From the NCBI GenBank assembly GCA_963971575.1, contig OZ020616.1, forward strand, positions 15,841,575-15,905,574: DNA of 64,000 nt. The letters are read 5' to 3'. Positions 52,401-61,700 of this stretch are shown here, piece by piece. Under the pieces are notes generated by a model, which saw only the letters and a program-made list of their open reading frames with translations, was not told the DNA's origin and did no database searches. Numbering within the stretch: position 1 is the first letter of the stretch; each line of letters starts with the position of its first letter. Both the position numbers and the translations under genes were made by a program. This DNA comes from Liopterus haemorrhoidalis (lineage: Eukaryota > Arthropoda > Insecta > Coleoptera > Dytiscidae).

Positions 52401-55400
52401 AGACACTCTTCCGCAGACCAACCTCGTTTGAAATTGTACAAAATGATTTCACGATGATCGTCGCTTTAGCTCAAATAGACTGACTACATAAAATTTATTT
52501 ATCAGTGTATCTATTATGTTTTGAATGGTCTATTTAATGATGCAAGAATAAACTTGCTGTGTTTATCTATACAGCCGTATCTTTAAACTTTCCTAACTTC
52601 CTACGTATTAATTTATATAAACACAGCCGGCGTTGGGGTCTGCGGCGCCCGTAGGCAAGATTTAATTGAGCGCCCCTAAGTAGGACGCAATTATCTTTTT
52701 TCGAGATCTTCCCTTCTAAATTTGAAGTGAAGAAGTGAAGATCTAAAACAAAAAAGGTCCTCACTTTTACATTTTAAGTGAAGACCTAAAAAAGGTCCTC
52801 TAACTCCTAAATTTCAAGTGAAGACTTAAAAAGAAGGTCCTCACTCCTAAATTTCAAGTCAAGATCTAACTAAAAAAAAGGTCCTCACTTCTAAAATTAC
52901 ATTTACCCTACCTTACTTTTATATTCATTCAGCGTCAAATCTCACGTCAGCGCCCCCCTCGCAGTGTCGCCCGCATGCCTTGCTGACCGTCAGCGCCGGC
53001 TCTATATATAAACACAAAAAAAGGAATTAGTTGAGGAAAAGGGATTAGTATTTAAATAAACAAGACAAATAATAAACTTACTTTATTTACACAACACAAA
53101 TTCAGTAAAAGAGAAATAGAACAGTTAATAAATGTTACTCCCCCCATCCGAAAATATGGTGTACATTACTTTAAAAAAGGGGTACAGGACCGACCGCCAT
53201 CACAAATTACTTGTATAAAATACATTCTAGCAGCAGAGTAGAAATAACTTGGCCTAATAATTTCTAACAGAGATATTATTTATCATGACCATGGAAACGT
53301 TACATATAAGTATGAAAAAATTGATACTTAGAAAAAAAAAATCAAATTTAAATCTTATATTTAAACTTCATATTTGAAGTTTCATAAAAATCCTTTCAGC
53401 CGAATTTGCTCTGCACGTGTACACAGACAGACCGACAGACATCATGCTAAAAATAGTCAAAACGTTATGTAGGGACCTCAATTCGTAGAGATCCATTGAA
53501 ATGTCAAAATCGGTATGATCACAATACCTCCCTTATATATGTTTGGCGGTCGGTAAAAATGTATTAACGAAAGTAATATCTTTTTTTGTTTTTATTTCAA
53601 AATATGTGGTTGCTAGGCAACTGATAAACAAATGGCGCGCAAATAGTTTGGATTTGGCAAAAGTAAATCACAGAAAAAACGCATATTTTAAACAAAATAA
53701 AGTGACACCCGCTGTTCAAAATTGTGTTGAATTGAAAGGAATAATTCCCAAATAACTTAAATCACAACCGCCAAATAACTCAGATTTTATTGCATTGGAT
53801 CTTGGCTTTTTCAATTCTATGCAATCCTTACAACATACAGCTTCACCGAATATAATCGACGAATTGATTGAATGCGTACAAATTGCATTTAATGCATAAT
53901 GCATTAAACATACGAACCCGTGATAATGTTGCAAACTTGTCTAGAAGCAACCATATTAGCAAAAGGTGGGAATTTCTATAAGAATCCACACATTAATAAG
54001 GCAAGACTTCATCGTAAGAGATGATTACAAACAACATTATTATGTTCTATACAAGCTGTAGAGACAGCCACGTCCTTGCTAAATTATAATTTATTTTTTT
54101 TGTATTTGTTTTACTAGATATTTCTAACTATTACATCATTCTATTTTATCATTCTAATTAATTAAAATTGTAAATGTACGATATATCATATTTTCGGACG
54201 GAGGGAGTATTAATTTAAATATAAAAACAATTTAAAAACAATAGAACAAACAATATATTTTCAGAGCTGGTTTTTATAAATAATGGAAAAAATATGAATT
54301 TGAAAGTATAATTTTATTCATTATAAATTTGACTTCGTGCTAAACCGATCAAACATCCCCTGCTTATTTGAAATATATATTATTTCTATGTTACTAATAT
54401 GTTTTATTATTTATTGTTTTATATAACATTTAAAAATATGATATGTTTCATTAGAAACGGAACCTGTGAGTCATCCCAATAAAACGGCCACACCTCAAAA
54501 GGCAAAAAATTACTTTCCCACCGAAAAACGTAGGTTTAACAAACTCGATATTTCAATCTGCAAACGAAATGATGAACAAAAAGAAAACAAAAGTTCTACG
54601 ACCCCGCAGATTAATGCTGACAGTCCCTTTTCTGGATTTCGGAAAACAAGTATTGAAAGAAGTGTTTTGTTCAGCCAAGATAATAGAACAAGAAATGAAG
54701 TTGAACAGTTTTCAACACCAGTTAGCCATCGTACTGGAGAGAAGGAAGGCAGAGACCTACAATTTAGCAAATATTTCAATGATTCGTTCTCAAAGAATGA
54801 GGGTGGAAAAGATGTATGTCCTGTGGCTGGACCAAGTAAAACGCCGGATATAAACGGTAAGAAAGATATTAATTCTTAAATTTATACATTGTTTTTATTC
54901 ACTCTTTCGTAATAAAGGTTAATGAGGACATCAATCTTTAGATCTATAGAAGCTTCATATTACCGCATGTAGGTTACAATTTACATTAAAATGGGTTTTA
55001 CACGGTACAATTTATTGATTAATAAATTGAAAAAGTTGACCTTCAATTTATTGATGTGTGTAAAGAGTTCAAATTTCATCAATAAATTGTTAAATTTATT
55101 TTGAAAATATAACAAGTTCTATTTTTCATCACTTTTTTAAGGAATAGACCATATTAGTGAGACGTCACATACATGTGCTGCCATCTGGCAACGGTTTCCA
55201 TTGGAATTTTTTAAGAGATTTAAAATACAAGTGTCATTACTTTTTTTAACTTAATTTTATGAATATTTTCAATTTTGGAGCAAAAAATATATATCTTTGA
55301 TAAGTATATACTAATATATACAGTCCAGATACCATATATTATATAATAATGTTTTTATAAACATATAAATAAGGATTCGAAGATATATTTATTGGTTACG

Positions 55401-58400
55401 TTTTTAAATAATATGAAAATCGAAATATCTTTAGTATTTATTTAATTAAAACTAAGTAAACATTAATATTTTATATCTGAATGCATAATGGTGTATTGTT
55501 TTGCTCCAAATTGGACCCATTACAGTCACATTCTTAATTGCAAATTTTTTTGATTTTTGACAGATGAAAATGAAAATCAATAATGGATAAAATAAGAACA
55601 ATATATTATTCCTTCAAACTATTTAGAAACGGCAAACAGACTTATTGCCATAATAACGATTATTAACGTAAATTTTTCAAAATTAACCTACAAAATAATA
55701 TTCTTCTGCAAAAATAATGACATATTAAATTATAATGTATAAAATAAGAGTTATAATTAATAAATATTGACTTGTAATTTTGATGTGAAACATTTTCTTA
55801 TTTTGAAAATTTAATTTATACTTACCAAAATACAATTAAAAAAAAAAAAACTACATGCTAAATTCAAATAAAAGGAAACCAATCGCGGAGCGGCAGCCCT
55901 GAATCCCATTTTGTGACGTGGTTATTAATATGGTCTATTCTAGGTATCTTTTTATCTGTTTAGTTATTACCAACTGTATAGTAGCATAAACAAGAAATGT
56001 ATAGGTTATGTGTTTCATTTTCAAATATGACAGCTCCGGTTAGAACCATCATCTAGGTTACTTTTTTGTTTTTGTTCACAGCTCGTAATTTTGTGAAATT
56101 ATTTTCAATATTTTCATTTTGATAAATATATCAACACGCTTTACAGTATGTAATGTAAAAGTTTAAAAAAAAAAAATAAATAAATAAATTGATGTGTGTA
56201 AAGTGATCCTTTTATTTTCAAGGTTATCAATAAATTGTTCAATTAATTGACAAAAAAATTGAGCAATTTATTGATCATTAAATTGAACTGTGTAAAACCA
56301 ACTTATTACTAAACTGGTATCTGTTGAAACCTACTCAGCCTACTGGTTACCCAGAGATATACGTTTGGTGGAGTCAGTTGTTTCTAGTGTCTACAAATAT
56401 CATATTTATACCTTCTCAGCTCACTGGCGTGAATTGTGGATGTGAAATTCATTGGGTTGTGGGATTGATTCCCAGTAAAGGCTTGAATTTTTGGTATTTC
56501 TACATATTTGATATTAATCAATAAGAGCGTGTGTTAAATTTTAATATAAAATCTGTATTAATATTCATATTATCACATGTGGGTTACAATTTAGACCAGT
56601 GATGTGTGGGGAATCTCCGTATATAATATGAAATGTTATGGTTGGCTGATAAATTATGAATATGATATTAATTAAGTAAGTACAAATGAGGCATTTGTAC
56701 TTACTCTGTACATCCCTCAAACTCTAGGTCTACCACACATAATGAATTAATAATCCGCGAGCGGTTTTCGGATATGAACCCCCTCCCGTGTCCGCTGACT
56801 GGTTGCTATGATTCTTAGGAAGGAGTTAAGGGTTGTTGAATTAAACTTCACATTTCAACTAAACTATTTTAATTACGATACGGTATACTATTTACATTAT
56901 TATACACTAGATTTATAATGAATGTGCTACGCTAAATCCAAAAGGGACACATTCAAAAACACTCAAACACTCGAGAGACTCTTTAACACTAGCACTACTT
57001 TGTCGTCACTGGACGTCACAATCTTCACTAGTATCTCCGAAAAACCAATTGTCTCTTCCAAGTATCTGAATATTGTCTCCATTCCTTAGCTGGACACTAC
57101 ACGAACATAAATACATATTTACTACCAAACACTCTAAATAAAGTACGCTGAAGGAAAGAATGCATTCAGAAAATATGCAATAAACTCCGCCTCTATTCAC
57201 AGTAACTGTGCTAGTAACATAAGTCAAAAGTCAAAATCATGCTTTTGACGTGTTTTTGCTTATAACATTTATGTGTTTCAGTTGAATTTTCAAATTTTAG
57301 AGCGAATTTCTAAACTACCAATTGCACACATAAAATCAGAATAAAGAAGACTTCAAATTATGTATGTGTTTTACCTTAAGTAAGCCTATGTTTTTATGCA
57401 ATCGAAATGAGGCTCGTTGTCATAACAACGGTACGACATAAATAATACAATTAAATTTTGTGTTGCCCATCATATGCATTCTTTCATTCGGCGCACAGTA
57501 TGTCTAACTAATGGCAGTCTTAACTGAAGTATCCTTTAACTCGTATTAACCTCATCACTCTTGATGAACTGAACTACCCCGAGGGGCTTACACCGCTCAG
57601 CTGTAAAATATCACATCACGCTCTGGTCATCTAGACATCTAGATGACAGTTATTATTCATAAATTAAACAGTATAATCTCCTTAGATAAATAACCAAAAT
57701 TAATGTTTATATTTCAAGACAGAGATTAATAGTTTTACCCATATGGTCCGAATACATCTATTAATTGATAGTTTTGTGAACTGGTATAGACTTTACGATG
57801 CCCTTTTCATGTTAAGTTTACATACACTGCAGGCCAAAAGTTTCCGGACAAGAAAAATATTTATAATATTTGAGTTAAAAGTCAAGTACAAAGGTACTAA
57901 TAATGTATTAATATTTTATTTTTTTTACTTCTGGTTATAATATATTTAGTTTAGAAAACATTTTGACATAATATAGAGATAAATAAGCAAAAGAAAAACA
58001 CATAATCACTAAACTTTCTTTTCGTCAAAAAACGAGTCGTTTGATTCTAAAAGTTTTTTTGTAATTTTCGGCAATCGATCGATTAATTTTTGAATGGTTT
58101 CTGCAGAAATTGCACCCCATGAGTCCTTTAAGATATTCCATAACTGATTTTTGGACGTTGGACATTTTTTTCGAACATTTCTATCAAGTTCCTCCCATAG
58201 TAACTCGATTGGGTTTAAATCAGGAGATTGAGCTGGGCAGTTCATATTTTTAAGGATTCCTCTGGCTGCTTGTTCTTGAATATAGTCACGACATAATCTA
58301 GAACTATGTTTTGGATCATTATCCTGCATGAACACAGATCCTGGACCAATTAATCGTAAGCCAGATGGAATAGCATTTTCTTCTAATATTTTTTTAGAAT

Positions 58401-58711
58401 GTTCTTTTCTCATTATGCCGTCAATTTACACAAGATCTCCAGTGCCAGTTGAAGAAAAACATCCCCACACCATCACAGACCCACCTCCATGTTTCACTGT
58501 TGGTACTACACACTATGGATCCATCTTTTCTTTCGCTGTTCTTCTCACATAGACACGTCTTCCGTTACCGAAAACTTCAAATTTGGACTCATCTGTCCAC
58601 AATACATTTTTCCAATCTTTTTTTGTCCTCAACTTGTATTTTTGGGCCCACTCTAACCTTTTTTAGGGTTTTGTAGGTATGATCAAAAAACCCTTATACC
58701 GTCATTTTGTC

Positions 58712-58753
<42 letters not shown>

Positions 58754-61700
58754 TCGGTTAAAATTGTAGCCAAACGGCTAAACCTAGAGAGTTGAAATTT
58801 GGCATGCTTATACAACTCTTTGACCCGCACATAGGAAAAATACTAAAACATCTAAAAAACATACCCCCCCTAAAAATATAAACAAATATGTGCTCATCGA
58901 AAACAAAAATATTTTTTTTAATTCTGAGTAGGGTATCAAATGAAAGCCCTTAGTACGTGGATTAACGATCAAATTTTTATTTTTGCAAAATAAATTATTT
59001 TGATGCGATTTTTGCCAAAATTGTGCAAAAAAATTTTTGTCCCACACCCTGTAGCCCAGATGGTTTAAACTAAAAATCTAAAAAAAATCTAAGTAATGTA
59101 TATTGGTGTGAACCGAAATAGTACAACAGGAATTTTTGATCAGATTATGTTTTCGGAAAATAACGCATTTTTTGTGGTTTTTGGTTCACAAAGTACAAAA
59201 GTTATACCAATGTAAGGCACTCACATGCAAGGCGTTCGATGGCGTAACGGGTTAGAGCGCTGGTGTCAGAAGCTAAAAATCTCTGGAAAACGAAGGGTTT
59301 CGAGTTCGAGTACAGAGTGAATTTTATTTTTTCTGTTTTTTTTTTTCTTCCATTTTTATTATGTTGAAATAATTTTGTCAAAATTCTAGTTATATTTTGA
59401 CAAATGTTGTATTTAATTTTTAAGAGCGTAAATTTAATAACCAGTCTTATTATATGATTAACAGACGATAAATTATTTTAAAAATATCGTTCATTTTGCC
59501 GTGATTACTACAAAGTAAAATTTGTCCTACACACTCAGCATACCGCCTTCACTTATTATATACCTGCGAAACCCTGAAATGTGTGAATATTCACACTTCA
59601 CATCAATTTTTTCTTGTTTGCTTGCCTAACAAGAGGTTTCTTTACAGCAACACGACCAAAGAGAGCCCTGCTTCTCTGAGACGCCGTTTTGTCGTATTTA
59701 AAGATATTGCCTTTGAATGACTTTCATTAAGCTGGGCGGTAATTTCGGGGGCTGTCAGTCTTCTATTACGTTTACTCATTAATACAATTGTCTTATCTTC
59801 ACTTGATGTTGTGGTTTTAGGTCTTCCTGCTCTTTTTTTATCCGCAAAACTACCAGTTTCTTTCCAACGTTTGAGAGTATCTTGAACAGTACTTTTTGGA
59901 ACTTTCAATTTTTTCGAAATATCACGAATATTGTAACCTTCTTTGTGGAGAGTTATTATTTTAGACCGCTTTACAATAGTTAAATTGGATTTTCTAACCA
60001 TTTTTTTAATAATTTGTTGAAATTTATTTGAAATGAATTTTCAATCCAATTCTACGTCTAATCTTCACTATACTAAGTTATAACTGACGTAAACTAAATG
60101 AATATAGGTTCAAATCATCATAGTATATCATATTTAAAATATTTACATTATTTCTTAAGCGATACGCACGTTAAAAGTAATGTTGATAAACAAATGCTGA
60201 CAGCGGATGATATCTATAATAATAATAATAATAATAAACATTTCGCTAAGTAGGCATATTTTGTATTTATCGTTCATCATTTCGTTCAAACTTGCTCTAG
60301 AGTCTTACAAAATGATCATTGAATTGTTTTATAAATATATTTCAATTGATTTAAAAGAATATATATATTTTTTTGGTATTTTAATGCAAAATTATATCTT
60401 GTCCGGAAACTTTTGGCCGGCAGTGTAGGTCTCAAGTTACAATAACAAATCTGCATTTAAGTGTCCTTTTCTGAGAAATTATGTAGATTATTTTTTATTA
60501 TGCAATATTTTTTAATATTCTACCGTAATTGGATAAGTATATTGAATTTATTTACGGAATTTTATTTCTGAAGCGATACCAAAATTACCTCCCTTACAGA
60601 TGTCCAACCATTTCCCATAGTAGGGTCACATTTAATTCTAGTTATGTTTCACGGGTTGGATGTAGTTAAATCTGGGACTAGATATTTAAAAGACAATGGG
60701 ATGGGGGTGGGGGGGGGGTCCGAAAATCACTTGAGAACGTGGGGGATGTAATTCTAGAAATCACTTGACGAAGGGGCAAAACCGTTTTAAACTTATGCAC
60801 TAAACCAAGCCGTTTAAAATTATCGTCGGGCCGTATGTTTGACACCACTTATTTAGACCAGCGTTTCTCAATTGGGGGGGGGCGTGAATACTTCGTTGGG
60901 GGACTGCAAAGTTATAAAAGATCGAAGCATTAAAAAATATACTTGTTTTATAATGCTTCGAGCTACAGATCTACAGAATTCAAGAGTAAGGATACGAAAG
61001 TGATGGCACGTTGAACACTTGTAAATAAAAATACTTTAGTTTTAAGGAGCGAGTCGAACCGGAACCGAACCGAAAACCGAAATTAACTGGAATTTTTAAC
61101 AGAACCGGAACGTAAAATTGTTCAATTTAAAAACCGAAACCGGAACGAAATGTTCATAACGGTTAATTTCGGTTCCATTTTTTTTTTTTTTTTTTCTACT
61201 AAAATTTATAATTCCTGATAAAAGAATGAATCTATCAGAAGCAAATTTGAACAACATATTAATGTGTCGATTAAACATGGATTTTTAATTTTATTTTCAT
61301 TTCAAATTTCAAATATTATTTTTACTGAATGAACTGTGATTAATGTCTATTTATTTATTATTATTATATTTTTTTTGTAAGTAAAAGGTTTGTGTTATTC
61401 CGTATTCTTCTTTATATTATTGCGATTTTTCAAACTGTTATTTATTATTTTTGTAAGAGAAAAATTTATTATTTTATATTATTATTATTGATTATTCATA
61501 TTATATATTATTATTAACGTTTATCTTCTCTATAATTGTGATTATACGAACTGTGTGTGATTATGGTCAGACTAAAGTATTTCCGCGCCCCGGGCAGACT
61601 CTTTATATGGCGCCCCCAGATTTGCTTAGTTATGTAAAAATTAAGTTGAACTTACTAGCCAGCTGAACCCAAATTTTTAGGGGCTCTAAAAATTAAGTTG

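Larger units (their letters stand above)
53138..54207 (+). mobile_element. Plant-type mariner (DD39D-like) with Stowaway-like ends
   Basis: Ends CTCCCCCCATCCGAAAATAT and complement of CTCCCTCCGTCCGAAAATAT, TA on both sides. These are the ends of plant mariner/Stowaway elements. Inside, after an R2 insertion (53189-53564), transposase remnants follow. Confidence 0.8.
57825..60425 (-). mobile_element. Tc1-like transposon split by R1 copy C
   Basis: Perfect ends CACTGCAGGCCAAAAGTTTC / complement, TA flanked. Removing R1 (58665-59612) leaves about 1.65 kb. The - strand transposase has an HTH (59642-60001), WTDESKFEVFG (first Asp) near 58590, QDNDPKHSSR near 58320 (second Asp) and QSPDLNPIELLWEELD (Glu) near 58210. 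Lesions: one base inserted near 59660 and a stop near 58515. Confidence 0.93.

Noticed and set aside
54510..54853. Frames overlapping TOPBP1 exon 14 on both strands
   Set aside because: Shadows of the real exon; only the 54455-54856 frame is in phase with its neighbours.
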